DNA of 64,000 nucleotides from Rhizobium sp. Leaf262 (GCF_001422245.1 NZ_LMMM01000018.1:63088-127087); one strand, 5' to 3'; numbered from the stretch's first letter, positions 27,656-36,983 are shown. The notes: generated by a model from the sequence alone, not told the origin. Numbers and translations: made by a program.

Positions 27656-28540
27656 ATGACGACCTATGTTTTAACCGTAGCCTGCACATCCAAGCGTGGC
27701 ATCGTCGCCGCCATATCGGGTTATCTGGCGGGCAAGGGTTGCAACATCGTCGACAGCTCCCAGTTCGATGACCTCGAAACCGGCAAATTCTTCATGCGTG
27801 TCTCCTTCATCTCGGAGGAAGGCGAGAGCATGGAAGCGCTTCGCACTGGCTTTGCGCCTGTCGCCGCAGAGTTCGGCATGGAAGCCAACATTTACAGCGA
27901 CGGTGAGCGCACGAAAACGCTCTTGATGGTCTCGCGCTTCGGCCATTGCCTGAACGACCTGCTCTATCGCTGGAAAATCGGCGCGCTGCCCATCGATATC
28001 GTCGGTGTGGTTTCCAACCATTTCGACTACCAGAAGGTCGTCGTCAATCACGACATTCCCTTCCACCACATCAAGGTGACGAAGGACAACAAGCCGAAAG
28101 CCGAAGCGCAGCTTCTGGAGCTGATCGAAACCAGCGGCACGGAGCTGGTGGTTCTCGCCCGTTACATGCAGGTGCTCTCGGATGAAATGTGCCGCAAGAT
28201 GTCCGGCCGCATCATCAACATCCACCACTCGTTCCTGCCCAGCTTCAAGGGTGCCAACCCTTACAAGCAGGCCTACGAGCGCGGCGTAAAGCTGATCGGC
28301 GCGACAGCGCATTACGTCACCGCCGATCTCGACGAAGGCCCGATCATCGAGCAGGACACGGTGCGCGTCACCCACGCGCAATCTTCGGAAGATTACGTAT
28401 CGCTGGGCCGTGACGTGGAAAGTCAGGTGCTGGCCCGCGCCATCCACGCCCATATCCACCGCCGCACCTTCATCAACGGCAACCGTACCGTCGTCTTCCC
28501 GCCAAGCCCCGGCTCATATGCATCGGAGCGGATGGGGTAG
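27656..28540 (+). CDS. purU: Formyltetrahydrofolate deformylase
   Basis: A 294-residue enzyme. An N-terminal ACT domain (~1-85, L-T-V-A-C-T-S-K-R-G-I-V-A-A) precedes the hydrolytic formyl-transferase fold with S-R-F-G-H-C-L-N-D-L-L, V-S-N-H, the catalytic H-H-S-F-L-P-S-F and the D of L-D-E-G-P-I-I. It splits 10-formyl-THF into formate and THF, balancing one-carbon pools and supplying formate for purine synthesis. It stands alone, with GGGGAAG upstream of the ATG. Confidence 0.95.
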   Translation: MTTYVLTVACTSKRGIVAAISGYLAGKGCNIVDSSQFDDLETGKFFMRVSFISEEGESMEALRTGFAPVAAEFGMEANIYSDGERTKTLLMVSRFGHCLNDLLYRWKIGALPIDIVGVVSNHFDYQKVVVNHDIPFHHIKVTKDNKPKAEAQLLELIETSGTELVVLARYMQVLSDEMCRKMSGRIINIHHSFLPSFKGANPYKQAYERGVKLIGATAHYVTADLDEGPIIEQDTVRVTHAQSSEDYVSLGRDVESQVLARAIHAHIHRRTFINGNRTVVFPPSPGSYASERMG

Positions 28541-28642
28541 GATTACTCGTCCACACAAACCTGGACTTTATTTTCGCAGACCGGCAACCGAGTGGCTTTC
28601 GAGGCCGTTTCTTCTGCGTTGTCAAACACAGAGGTCTCCCTC

Positions 28643-29017
28643 ATGAAAAAGCTGATGATTGCAGGTGCCGCGTTTCTTCTCGCGGCAGGGTCCACGTTTG
28701 CCCAGCAGCCTCCGCCACCGCCTCCGGGCGGACCTGACGCCGGCCAGCAGGCGGATGCACCGCCACCACCCCCGCCGCCGCCAGGTGCCGGGCCAAGGGC
28801 CGACGCACCGCCTCCCCCACCCCCACCGCCGCCTGGACCAGGTGGTCCGAGAGAGGCAGGCCCGCGTGATCGCATGATGATGCCGCCACCGTCGAAGGGC
28901 GCGCATTTCCGCCTGGAACAGGGTGAAACCAAGATCGACATCAAATGTGCCGATGACGAACCCATGAAGGCCTGCTCAGACATATTGATGCAGTTGATCG
29001 ACAAGATTAACGAGTAA
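28643..29017 (+). CDS. Secreted proline-rich protein, unknown function
   Basis: A 124-residue protein. The signal peptide (M-K-K-L-M-I-A-G-A-A-F-L-L-A-A-G-S-T-F-A) is followed by about 60 residues of polyproline blocks separated by Gly, Ala and Asp (three tracts of 6-9 Pro). The C-terminal ~45 residues fold region has F-R-L-E-Q-G-E-T-K-I-D-I-K-C-A-D-D-E-P-M-K-A-C, with two Cys able to pair. It is probably periplasmic or cell-surface. The proline tracts are encoded by C-rich codons. It converges on tctE. Confidence 0.72.
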   Translation: MKKLMIAGAAFLLAAGSTFAQQPPPPPPGGPDAGQQADAPPPPPPPPGAGPRADAPPPPPPPPPGPGGPREAGPRDRMMMPPPSKGAHFRLEQGETKIDIKCADDEPMKACSDILMQLIDKINE

Positions 29018-29055
29018 CACAGCCTAAACCCGGAGGCGGCGCTGCTTGCGCCGCT

Positions 29056-30432
29056 TCACGAAAAAAGGACTGTCGCTTTCAACCCGCGTCCGCCCGCGCC
29101 ATCGGCAAGCAACAGCCGGCCATCGAAAAGCGCAGCGATCTCCTCAACAATGGCAAGCCCAAGACCCGCACCGGGTGCTGCCGTTCCGTCACCCCGCGCA
29201 AAACGTTGGCGGACCATATCGCGGTTCTCTATCGGTATGCCGGGACCATTATCCTCCACCTCCAGAAACACGGCCTCACCCACTCGCCCAACCCTGACAG
29301 TGACCTCAGCCCCTCGCCCGGCATAGGCGATGGCATTGCTGATCAGGTTGCCCAGCAATTCGCCCAGCAACAACGGCTCTCCCGGCAGGCTTGCAGGTTC
29401 CACCAGTTCGAAACCGAGATCGATGCCAGCCTCGCCAGCAATGGGGACATAATCGGCTGTAACCGATTGTGCGAGGGCAGCCAGATCGATCTCGATGCGG
29501 CTCTGCCTTTCTCCCGATCCAGCAGCATCGATATTGGCCATGCGCAGCAACTGCGCCAGAATATGCTCGGCATGGGCAACCGAAGCATCGCCCTTGTGCG
29601 CAGCAGCCTGCGCCTCCTGCAAAGTCTGCGCCCGCGCCGACAAAGCAAGCTGGGTGCGAATGATCGCAAGCGGCGTGCGCAACTGATGGCTGGCATTGCC
29701 GGTAAAGTGCCGAAGCGCATCCAGCGCCGATTGCAGCCGCACCATAAAGGAATTGACGGTCTCCACCAGACTTTCGACCTCCACCGGAACCGACTGGCGA
29801 ATGGGGTGCAGGTCATTGGGGCTTCGTTCATCGATGGCTTCGCTCAGCCGGTAAAGCGGCCGCAGCGAAATCGTCACCGCAATCCACACGATGATAGCGG
29901 CACCGATGATCATGAACAGCAGGCGCAACGCCGAGCGAATGATGATCGCCTGCGCCAGGCGGCTGCGCGCAATCGTGGTCTCGGCCACCGTGACAGTAAA
30001 TGGCACGGAATTGACGCCGGTCGAGGCAAACCGCTCGATGGCTGCGACGCGGATCGGCTCGCCACGGAACTCCGCATCCACGAAAATCGGTGCGTCACTG
30101 CGCGCTTTCTCCACTGAAGGCAGATTCTGGTAGCCTGTTAGAAACTGCCCATTCGGGCCATCGACCCTGTAAAACACCCGGTCCTGCGCCGCCGATGTCA
30201 GCATTTCCAGCGCAACATAGGGAATATCCACCTCCAGCGAGCCGTCTTCGGACACGACGACCCGCTCGGCAATGGCCAGAGCCGAACCCGAAAGTACCCG
30301 ATCCGAAACGATATTGGCCGTGTTGATCGCTTCGCGATAGGTATCGGCCAGCGCGATGCAGCCGATGATCGCCGTGGAAATCAGGAGCCAGCCCAGCAGA
30401 CGCCGCCGCAGCGAATAGGCGGCCTGCTTCAT
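29056..30432 (-). CDS. tctE: Sensor histidine kinase TctE
   Basis: A 458-residue membrane kinase. TM1 is at ~12-30, a periplasmic sensor domain at ~31-160, TM2 at ~165-190 and a HAMP-like linker follows. HisKA has the phosphorylated His in A-S-H-Q-L-R-T-P-L-A-I-I. HATPase_c has N-L-I-S-N-A-I-A-Y and D-N-G-P-G-I-P. It should sense tricarboxylates and phosphorylate TctD. It overlaps tctD by 4 bp and is divergent from the binding-protein and tctCBA genes. Confidence 0.9.
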   Translation of the reverse strand: MKQAAYSLRRRLLGWLLISTAIIGCIALADTYREAINTANIVSDRVLSGSALAIAERVVVSEDGSLEVDIPYVALEMLTSAAQDRVFYRVDGPNGQFLTGYQNLPSVEKARSDAPIFVDAEFRGEPIRVAAIERFASTGVNSVPFTVTVAETTIARSRLAQAIIIRSALRLLFMIIGAAIIVWIAVTISLRPLYRLSEAIDERSPNDLHPIRQSVPVEVESLVETVNSFMVRLQSALDALRHFTGNASHQLRTPLAIIRTQLALSARAQTLQEAQAAAHKGDASVAHAEHILAQLLRMANIDAAGSGERQSRIEIDLAALAQSVTADYVPIAGEAGIDLGFELVEPASLPGEPLLLGELLGNLISNAIAYAGRGAEVTVRVGRVGEAVFLEVEDNGPGIPIENRDMVRQRFARGDGTAAPGAGLGLAIVEEIAALFDGRLLLADGAGGRGLKATVLFS

Positions 30433-31109
30433 TCCGCCATCTCCGGCAGTTTTTCCAGATAATAACCGATGCCCCGCGCCGTCTTCACCGTCAGCCCATG
30501 CGGCGCGAGACGCTTGCGCAGGCGGCTGACATATTGCTCGATGGCATTACCCGAAAGTTCATCGTCAAAGCCCGTCAGCGATTGCACGATGGCCTCTTTC
30601 GCCACCACCTTTCCCGCCCGCATGAACAGCACTTCCAGCAGCGCCACCTCACGCGCGGGAATATCGAGCGGATGGCCGTCTGCCGAAAAAGTGCGCGACG
30701 TCAGATCGAAAGACACTTTGCCGAAACTGACGAGCGAAGAGCGCAGCCCGGCGTTGCGGCGCAAAAGCACCCGCACCCGCGCCTCGAATTCGGTGATATC
30801 GAAGGGCTTGGTCATATAGTCGTCGGCACCGAGATCCAGACCCTTCACCCGCTCTTCCGGTGAACCGCGCGCGGTGAGGATCAGCACGGCCGCCCTGTCC
30901 TGTCGGGCGCGCATGGAACGCAACACGTCGATTCCATCCATTTCCGGCAGGTTGAGATCGAGGATGACGAGATCGAAACTTTCTGCGGCGATGGCGGCAG
31001 ACGCCGAGGCACCATCGGACACCACATCCACGGCATAGCCGCTTCCCCGCAACAGCGCCGACAAGCCCTCCGACAGAACCTGATTGTCCTCCACCAGCAG
31101 AATTCTCAA
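30429..31109 (-). CDS. tctD: Response regulator TctD
   Basis: A 226-residue OmpR-type regulator. The receiver has E-D-N, D-L-V-I-L-D-L-N-L-P-E-M-D and T-K-P-F; the winged helix has I-P-A-R-E-V-A-L-L-E and V-S-R-L-R-K-R-L. The likely start is the TTG at 31109, giving M-R-I-L-L-V-E-D-N directly, with GGGAGGGG a few bases before; ATG 31124 is the alternative. It probably activates the divergent transport genes from the region at 31110-31190. It overlaps tctE. Confidence 0.9.
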   Translation of the reverse strand: MRILLVEDNQVLSEGLSALLRGSGYAVDVVSDGASASAAIAAESFDLVILDLNLPEMDGIDVLRSMRARQDRAAVLILTARGSPEERVKGLDLGADDYMTKPFDITEFEARVRVLLRRNAGLRSSLVSFGKVSFDLTSRTFSADGHPLDIPAREVALLEVLFMRAGKVVAKEAIVQSLTGFDDELSGNAIEQYVSRLRKRLAPHGLTVKTARGIGYYLEKLPEMAE

Positions 31110-31189
31110 CGCCGCCCCTCCCATTTCGGCTAAACTATCCAAGCCTTCCCGTCTTGTGAATGGGCAGTGGCTGCGGCATGATCTTTTCC

Positions 31190-32257
31190 ATGCGTATTCT
31201 TCTGTCTCTCTGTCTTTTCCTGACTGCCGCCACCGCCGTGCAGGCGCAGCAGATGCTGTTCCCCGCCCTCTCCGGCAAGGCGGATGCGCAAACGCTCGTA
31301 GTGTACTCTTCCCTCGACGAGCCGCTGGCCACGCCCATGATCGAAGGCTTCCAGAAGGCCAATCCTGATGTGGCGGTATCCTACGAAGACATGCTGACCG
31401 GCGAGATATACGACCGCATCGTGCGCGAAACGGATGCTGGCCAGAAAACCGCCGACTTCGCCTTTTCGTCTGCCATGGACCTTCAGGTCAAACTCAGCAA
31501 TGACGGTTATGCCCAGCGCTCCGATCTGCCCATGAGTGCGCGCTGGCCCGCCTGGGCCAACTGGCGCAACACGGCCTATGCGCTGACCTTCGAACCCGCC
31601 GTCTTCGTCTATCACAAGCCGAGTTTCCAGACGGAAAAGCCACCGGCCAGCCGCGCCGAATTCGTGGACTATCTGGAACGGCACGCCAAAGAGGTCCACG
31701 GGCGCATCGCGACCTATGATATAGAACGCTCCGGTGTCGGCTTCCTGTTCATGTCGCGAGATCAGGAACAGTTTGGCGATATCTGGAATGTCATCAAGAG
31801 CATGGGCACGGCGGGGGTGAAGGTTTACTCCACCAGTTCCGCCATTCTGGAACGCATCTCCGATGGCCGCTTCGTGCTGGGCTATAACATCCTCGGCTCC
31901 TATGCCGCGGACTGGGCATCCCGCCATCCCGATGTCGGCATCGTGCTGCCGAAGGATTATACCGTCGTCATGTCGCGCATTGGGCTGGTGCCGCAGGCGG
32001 CGCGCAATGCGGAGCTTGGCCGTCGCTATCTGGAATTCTTCATGTCCAAGGAAGGCCAGACCATCATGGCGCGGCAGTTGCAGATACCGGCGGTCAGTCC
32101 AGACGTGGCGGGGGAGAACACCGCCAACATGATGCAGGCCATCCACGGTGCGCAATTGCGGCCCGTGCCGGTCAGTCCGGGGCTGATGGTCTATCTCGAT
32201 CAGGTCAAGCGTGCCCGCATCATCGAGCGGTGGAACGAAGCTTTGCGCGCCCAGTAG
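31190..32257 (+). CDS. Extracellular ABC-type substrate-binding protein
   Basis: A 355-residue periplasmic protein. The signal peptide is M-R-I-L-L-S-L-C-L-F-L-T-A-A-T-A-V-Q-A. Then L-V-V-Y-S-S-L-D-E-P-L-A-T-P-M-I-E-G-F-Q shows the iron(III)/2-aminoethylphosphonate binding-protein fold (SBP_bac family). No ABC permease or ATPase lies nearby. It sits between tctD and tctC, so it may bind a ligand for TctE sensing or serve the Tct transporter rather than an ABC system. ATG 31190 starts the signal; the longer frame from 31160 is not needed. Confidence 0.82.
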   Translation: MRILLSLCLFLTAATAVQAQQMLFPALSGKADAQTLVVYSSLDEPLATPMIEGFQKANPDVAVSYEDMLTGEIYDRIVRETDAGQKTADFAFSSAMDLQVKLSNDGYAQRSDLPMSARWPAWANWRNTAYALTFEPAVFVYHKPSFQTEKPPASRAEFVDYLERHAKEVHGRIATYDIERSGVGFLFMSRDQEQFGDIWNVIKSMGTAGVKVYSTSSAILERISDGRFVLGYNILGSYAADWASRHPDVGIVLPKDYTVVMSRIGLVPQAARNAELGRRYLEFFMSKEGQTIMARQLQIPAVSPDVAGENTANMMQAIHGAQLRPVPVSPGLMVYLDQVKRARIIERWNEALRAQ

Positions 32258-32501
32258 ACGAATTTCAAAAATTAATAGACAGTAAATGCGCTGAGGAGTT
32301 GCCAAGCGTCAGTTAAATGACAGCTTTCTGTGGTGCTGTGCAATTCTTCGTTCATCCGTGGAGGCGGACTGAAGAAGCGGGAGGACAGTCTCAATGGACG
32401 ATCATTCTCGGGCAGCATATGCAGCCCCTGCAATCGTACGTGCGCGTCCCTTCCGCGTCCATGAAAACAATGCCGGAACGGCATATCAAGGAGGGTTTAT
32501 C

Positions 32502-33446
32502 TTGAAGCATTTCTTCATCGCTTCGCTTCTCGCAGGCGCTATCGCACTTCCGGCAGCAGCAGCTGATTACACCATCATCGCACCGGCCAATCCAGGCGGC
32601 GGCTGGGACCAGACGGCACGTTCGCTCCAGTCCGTCCTTCAGGAAGAAGGCATTTCCAAGAGCGTTCAGGTTCAGAACGTTCCAGGTGCTGGCGGCACCA
32701 TCGGCCTCGCGCAGTTCGCCAGCCAGCAGAAGGGCAATCCGAACGCACTCATCGTCGGCGGCTACGTCATGGTCGGCGCGATCCTGACAAACAAGGCACC
32801 GGTCACACTTAAGGAAGTCACGCCGATTGCGCGTCTGACGGGCGAATACGAAGTCATCGTCGTTCCCGCTTCCTCCGAAATCCAGAACATTTCGCAGCTG
32901 ATCGAACAGCTCAAGAAAGATCCGGGCAGCGTGTCCTGGGGCGGCGGTTCGGCTGGCGGCACCGACCACATCACGGCAGGCCTGATTGCCAAGGCTGCGG
33001 GCGTCGATCCAACCAAGATCAACTACATCGCCTATTCCGGCGGCGGTGAGGCTCTGGCTTCCATCCTCGGCGCGCAGGTCACGGCAGGCATTTCCAGCTA
33101 CGGCGAATTCGAAAGCCAGGTTAAGGCCGGAACACTGCGTCTTCTCGCCATTTCAAGCGAACAGAAGATCGAAGGCATCGATGCCCCGACCCTGAAAGAA
33201 AGCGGCCTCGATGTCGTCGTTCAGAACTGGCGCATGGTTGCAGCCCCTCCAGGCCTGACGCCTGAGCAGGAAAAGGTCGTCAACGCCGATGTCGAAAAGC
33301 TGGCAAAGTCCGCCAAGTGGCAGGAAACGCTGAAGACCAAGGGCTGGATGGATACCTATCTCGCGGGCGATGCGTTCAAGGAGCAGCTTGCAAAAGACAC
33401 CGCCTCCACTGAAACCATCCTCAAAGACATCGGACTGGTAAAATGA
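32502..33446 (+). CDS. tctC: Tricarboxylate-binding protein TctC
   Basis: A 314-residue periplasmic TTT-family binding protein. The signal L-K-H-F-F-I-A-S-L-L-A-G-A-I-A-L-P-A-A-A is followed by Y-T-I-I-A-P-A-N-P-G-G-G-W-D-Q-T-A-R and N-V-P-G-A-G-G-T-I-G-L, the Bug-family ligand loops. The start is TTG 32502: it begins the signal and has a strong AAGGAGGG at 32488-32495. It binds citrate-like acids for TctAB. The tctB start overlaps its stop by 4 bp. Confidence 0.92.
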   Translation: MKHFFIASLLAGAIALPAAAADYTIIAPANPGGGWDQTARSLQSVLQEEGISKSVQVQNVPGAGGTIGLAQFASQQKGNPNALIVGGYVMVGAILTNKAPVTLKEVTPIARLTGEYEVIVVPASSEIQNISQLIEQLKKDPGSVSWGGGSAGGTDHITAGLIAKAAGVDPTKINYIAYSGGGEALASILGAQVTAGISSYGEFESQVKAGTLRLLAISSEQKIEGIDAPTLKESGLDVVVQNWRMVAAPPGLTPEQEKVVNADVEKLAKSAKWQETLKTKGWMDTYLAGDAFKEQLAKDTASTETILKDIGLVK

Positions 33447-33937
33447 GCCAGGGTTCATCCCCTTCCCCAACTGAAAAGCGCCGCCCTGATTGGGCGGCGA
33501 TGCTGATCGCGGTTGCTTTGGTTGCCATTGCAGCTGTGATCTTCTGGGACTCCGCACGGCTTGCCAGCGTCACCGGTTACTCGCCGGTCGGCCCGGCAAC
33601 CGTTCCCTACGCGATCGCCTTCTGTCTTATCGGGCTGGCCATCTGGACCGCTTTCGAGGCATGGCGCAACGAATTTCCCGTCCGCGACAAGCAGGAAGCC
33701 GGCCCCGTCGTCTGGGTCATCGCCGGTCTTGCCGCGCAGATGCTGCTATTGAAGATTGCCGGTTTCTCCATTGCGACTGGATTGCTCTTTGCCTTTACAG
33801 CCCGTGCCTTCGGCAAACGGGAGTTGTGGTATTCGATCCCCATCGGCATTGTTTTCAGCTTCGTCATCTGGGTCATCTTCGCGCAGTTCCTGCAATTGTC
33901 ATTGCCTGCCGGACCTCTGGAACGGCTGTTTTTCTGA
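33443..33937 (+). CDS. tctB: Tricarboxylate transporter small subunit TctB
   Basis: A 164-residue protein with four hydrophobic helices (A-A-M-L-I-A-V-A-L-V-A-I-A-A-V-I-F, V-P-Y-A-I-A-F-C-L-I-G-L-A, V-V-W-V-I-A-G-L-A-A-Q-M-L-L, I-G-I-V-F-S-F-V-I-W-V-I-F). It is the small membrane subunit of the sodium-coupled TctABC transporter. It is coupled to tctC by a 4-bp overlap and followed by tctA after 93 bp. Confidence 0.9.
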   Translation: MSQGSSPSPTEKRRPDWAAMLIAVALVAIAAVIFWDSARLASVTGYSPVGPATVPYAIAFCLIGLAIWTAFEAWRNEFPVRDKQEAGPVVWVIAGLAAQMLLLKIAGFSIATGLLFAFTARAFGKRELWYSIPIGIVFSFVIWVIFAQFLQLSLPAGPLERLFF

Positions 33938-34030
33938 CAGCCGGGCCTTTCAATAACCAACGAGACATGAAGCCGCGCGCCTTCGTCAAAATGGCAGCGA
34001 CGGCTTCACCCGACAGGGGAAAATCTGTCC

Positions 34031-35548
34031 ATGAGCACATTTGAATTTCTTCTGCATGGTCTTGAGGTTGCAGCGCAACCCATGAACCTGCTTTACGCGC
34101 TGATCGGCGTCACGCTCGGCACCGCCGTCGGCGTTTTGCCCGGCATCGGCCCTGCGCTGACGGTGGCACTGCTGCTGCCGGTCACCTACAGGCTCGACCC
34201 TGCCGGTTCGCTCATCATGTTCGCCGGTATCTATTACGGCGGCATGTATGGCGGCTCGACGACATCGATCCTTCTGAACACGCCAGGCGAAAGTGCGTCT
34301 ATCGTCACTGCGCTGGAGGGCAACAAGATGGCCCGTGCCGGACGCGGCGGCCCCGCACTGGCGACGGCTGCCATCGGCTCCTTCGTCGCAGGCCTGATTG
34401 CCACGATCGCGCTCGCCTTCGTCGCACCCTACATCGTCAAGCTGGCGCTGGTCTTCGGCCCACGCGAATATTTCGCACTGATGGTGCTGGCCTTCGTCAC
34501 GGTGTCGTCGGCATTCGGCGATTCTGCTCTTCGCGGATTGACATCCCTGTTCATCGGCTTTGCTCTCGCCATTGTCGGCATCGACCAGCTGACCGGCCAG
34601 ACACGCATGAGCTTCGGCATTCCCGATCTGCTTGACGGCGTTGAAGTGACCACGCTTGCCGTTGCCATGTTCGCCATCGGTGAAACACTGTTCATCGTTG
34701 CTCAGGGCCAGAGCGGGCCTGACAAGGTGGAAGCCGTCAAGGGCTCCGTCTGGATGACCGCTCAGGACTGGGCACGCTCGTGGAAAGCCTGGCTGCGCGG
34801 CACGCTCATCGGCTTCCCCATCGGCGCAATGCCGGCAGGCGGCGCTGAAATCGGCACGTTCCTGTCCTACGCGACGGAAAAGAAGCTGTCCAAGCACCCG
34901 GAAGAATTCGGCCACGGCGCCATCGAAGGCGTTGCCGGTCCGGAAGCGGCCAACAACGCATCTGCTGCCGGTACACTGGTACCACTGCTGACGCTGGGCC
35001 TGCCGACGACAGCAACCGCTGCCATCATGCTGGCCGGTTTCCAGCAGTTCGGCCTTCAGCCCGGCCCGCTTCTGTTTGCGACAAACCCGCAGCTCGTCTG
35101 GGGCCTGATTGCCAGCCTGTTCATCGCCAACGTCATGCTGCTGGTTCTCAACCTGCCGCTGATCGGCCTTTGGGTTAAGCTGCTGACCATTCCCAAGCCA
35201 TGGCTCTATGCGGGCATCTTGCTGTTTGCAACGCTCGGCACCATCGGCGCCAACCCATCCGTTTTCGAACTGGGCATGCTTCTGGCCTTCGGTATTCTCG
35301 GCTATATCATGCGCATCTTTGGCTATCCGATTGCACCTGCTGTGGTCGGTCTCATCCTCGGGCCATTGGCGGAACAACAGTTGCGCCGTGCATTGTCCAT
35401 CGGACAGGGCGACCCAACCGTGCTCTTCACGTCGCCTATCGCCGTCGGCCTGTTCATCGTTGCCGCTGCCGCATTCCTCATTCCACTGATCATGCGAATC
35501 CGTGGCCGTGGACAGGTGCTGACCCAGCTTGCGGCCAACGAAGACTAA
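34031..35548 (+). CDS. tctA: Tricarboxylate transporter large subunit TctA
   Basis: A 505-residue membrane protein with about 12 helices. It has the TctA signatures [47 protein letters not shown] and [12 protein letters not shown]. It forms the translocation path. The tctCBA order is normal. A terminator lies 32 bp after the stop. Confidence 0.95.
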   Translation: MSTFEFLLHGLEVAAQPMNLLYALIGVTLGTAVGVLPGIGPALTVALLLPVTYRLDPAGSLIMFAGIYYGGMYGGSTTSILLNTPGESASIVTALEGNKMARAGRGGPALATAAIGSFVAGLIATIALAFVAPYIVKLALVFGPREYFALMVLAFVTVSSAFGDSALRGLTSLFIGFALAIVGIDQLTGQTRMSFGIPDLLDGVEVTTLAVAMFAIGETLFIVAQGQSGPDKVEAVKGSVWMTAQDWARSWKAWLRGTLIGFPIGAMPAGGAEIGTFLSYATEKKLSKHPEEFGHGAIEGVAGPEAANNASAAGTLVPLLTLGLPTTATAAIMLAGFQQFGLQPGPLLFATNPQLVWGLIASLFIANVMLLVLNLPLIGLWVKLLTIPKPWLYAGILLFATLGTIGANPSVFELGMLLAFGILGYIMRIFGYPIAPAVVGLILGPLAEQQLRRALSIGQGDPTVLFTSPIAVGLFIVAAAAFLIPLIMRIRGRGQVLTQLAANED

Positions 35549-35579
35549 AAGCTCTTACGACTTCCTCCCAAGGAAACCT

Positions 35580-35612
35580 GCCCCGCACCCGAAAGGATGC
35601 GGGGCTTTTTTA
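35580..35612 (+). terminator. Terminator after tctA
   Basis: Arms GCCCCGCA / TGCGGGGC around a 10-nt loop with a T6 run. Confidence 0.85.
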
Positions 35613-35616
35613 TGCC

Positions 35617-35641
35617 GGAACGGAACGCGGACATCGCCGTT
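35617..35641 (+). promoter_or_regulatory. Sigma-EcfG promoter of the small lipoprotein gene
   Basis: GGAAC (35617-35621), 16 bp, CGTT (35638-35641): an exact match to the general-stress sigma consensus, 34 bp before the gene's start codon. Confidence 0.7.
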
Positions 35642-35674
35642 TCCGCTGCATGGATTGCGTTATTGGGGAATGAG

Positions 35675-35935
35675 ATGCGTAAACTTGCTTTGATATTCGC
35701 CGTCGCCTTGGCGTCATGCACCACCGCGCAAGGTGTGGAGCCCATACCCGGCAGCATAACCTATGGCGGCCAGCCGAGAACGAAACTCACGAAATCACCG
35801 GTGGGAAGCACATTCAGCCACGATTTCACCATGTCCGATGGACGTCTTGCCCTGGAAACCTATCGCATAGAGCCGGACCGGTCACTCACTCTCATCGACC
35901 GCCGGATCGTCAGCGATTTCCCATCGGATAGGTAG
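35675..35935 (+). CDS. Small lipoprotein behind an EcfG promoter
   Basis: An 86-residue protein with a lipoprotein signal ending A-L-A-S-C-T-T. The mature part has [18 protein letters not shown] and [16 protein letters not shown] 35675 starts the signal. The family is unknown, but an exact sigma-EcfG promoter and the dps neighbour (also EcfG-type) suggest a stress-induced envelope role. Confidence 0.7.
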   Translation: MRKLALIFAVALASCTTAQGVEPIPGSITYGGQPRTKLTKSPVGSTFSHDFTMSDGRLALETYRIEPDRSLTLIDRRIVSDFPSDR

Positions 35936-35968
35936 AAGGCATTACGCGCTTTGCCAGCGATGGATGAT

Positions 35969-35993
35969 GGAACGACTGTCGCGCCAACTCGTT
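35969..35993 (+). promoter_or_regulatory. Sigma-EcfG promoter of dps
   Basis: GGAAC (35969-35973), 16 bp, CGTT (35990-35993): an exact match, 52 bp before the dps start codon. Confidence 0.72.
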
Positions 35994-36044
35994 GTTTTCC
36001 CGCGTGTTTCGAAAACCCTAGATCGATGTTTCAGGAGAAATGAA

Positions 36045-36533
36045 ATGAGAACCCATAAGACAAGAAACGATTTGCCGTCCAACACCAAAGCCACAGTCAT
36101 CGGACTGTTGAACGAAGCCCTCGCTTCCGTCATCGACCTTTCACTCGTCACCAAGCAGGCGCACTGGAACCTCAAGGGCCCCCAATTCATCGCAGTCCAC
36201 GAATTGCTGGATACCTTCCGCGCACAGCTCGACAAGCATAGCGACACGATTGCAGAGCGCGCCGTCCAACTCGGCGGAACTGCACTGGGCAGCGTCCAGT
36301 CGGTCGGCTCGACCTCAAAGCTGAAAGCTTATCCCACCGACATCTACAGGATTCAGGATCATCTCGACGAGTTGATCGAACGCTACGGCGATGTGGCAAA
36401 TCTGGTTCGCAAATCCATCGATGAAGCAGACGATGCCGGCGATGCCAACACGGCTGACATCTTTACTGCGGCCTCACGCGACCTCGACAAATCGCTATGG
36501 TTCCTGGAAGCACATGTCCAGGAAAAAGCCTGA
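36045..36533 (+). CDS. dps: Dps family DNA-binding ferritin
   Basis: A 162-residue Dps protein. The ferroxidase motif [22 protein letters not shown] is complete and [12 protein letters not shown] follows. It oxidises and stores iron in a 12-mer and protects DNA from peroxide. AGGAG is 8 nt before ATG 36045; the frame extending to 35964 is not conserved. Its promoter matches sigma-EcfG exactly, and a terminator follows. Confidence 0.96.
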   Translation: MRTHKTRNDLPSNTKATVIGLLNEALASVIDLSLVTKQAHWNLKGPQFIAVHELLDTFRAQLDKHSDTIAERAVQLGGTALGSVQSVGSTSKLKAYPTDIYRIQDHLDELIERYGDVANLVRKSIDEADDAGDANTADIFTAASRDLDKSLWFLEAHVQEKA

Positions 36534-36542
36534 CACAAAACA

Positions 36543-36570
36543 AAAGCGCCCGGCGAAAACCGGGCGCTTT
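36543..36570. terminator. Terminator after dps
   Basis: Perfect 11-bp arms AAAGCGCCCGG / CCGGGCGCTTT with a 6-nt loop; it can serve the converging small gene too. Confidence 0.82.
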
Positions 36571-36587
36571 CACGTCAATATCATCCG

Positions 36588-36809
36588 TCAGTGGCGGCGC
36601 AAAACCGCCTTGCCAATGTCCCTCAGCATTTCATGATCAAGAATGCCGCGCTGGGCGCTTCTGATCAGAACAGCTGCACATTCATTGGCGACATGGCTGC
36701 TTCGATCTTCGAGGCACTCGAAACATACGCCATCGAATATCGTTTGAAGATCGGTAACCTGCTGGGGCGACAGCTGTGTGCCTACCCGTTGAAACGCTAC
36801 GTACGACAA
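36588..36809 (-). CDS. Small hypothetical protein
   Basis: A 73-residue protein with helical, charged sequence (V-G-T-Q-L-S-P-Q-Q-V-T-D-L-Q-T-I-F-D-G-V-C and I-L-D-H-E-M-L-R-D-I-G-K-A-V-L). It converges on dps across a shared terminator. There is no signal or membrane segment and no family is recognised, but composition fits a real small rhizobial cytoplasmic protein. Confidence 0.5.
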   Translation of the reverse strand: MSYVAFQRVGTQLSPQQVTDLQTIFDGVCFECLEDRSSHVANECAAVLIRSAQRGILDHEMLRDIGKAVLRRH

Positions 36810-36928
36810 GGCTCATCCTCCCAAAGATGCGAATTATCGGTACCCAATTCCGTGAATGGGTTTGTTTTACACCTGATCGAATCACATGTCGAATCAGATT
36901 TTAACGAATTTTCAACGATTATTTTCTT

Positions 36929-36954
36929 GGAACCGCAGGCAGTGGCCAGCCGTT
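36929..36954 (+). promoter_or_regulatory. Sigma-EcfG promoter of csbD
   Basis: GGAAC (36929-36933), 17 bp, CGTT (36951-36954): an exact match with the 17-bp spacer variant, 30 bp before the start codon. Confidence 0.72.
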
Positions 36955-36983
36955 ACTTCTTTGTCACAACGAGGAGAATAGAC

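Noticed and set aside
31130-32305. Open frame antisense to the ABC-type binding protein
   Set aside because: No family features; the + strand gene has a signal peptide and fold motifs.
32317-32501. Small open frames before tctC as an upstream gene
   Set aside because: No ribosome site and no family features; the TTG start at 32502 explains the signals.
33986-35377. Long open frame antisense to tctA
   Set aside because: Composition is that of a shadow frame; tctA is strongly recognisable on the other strand.
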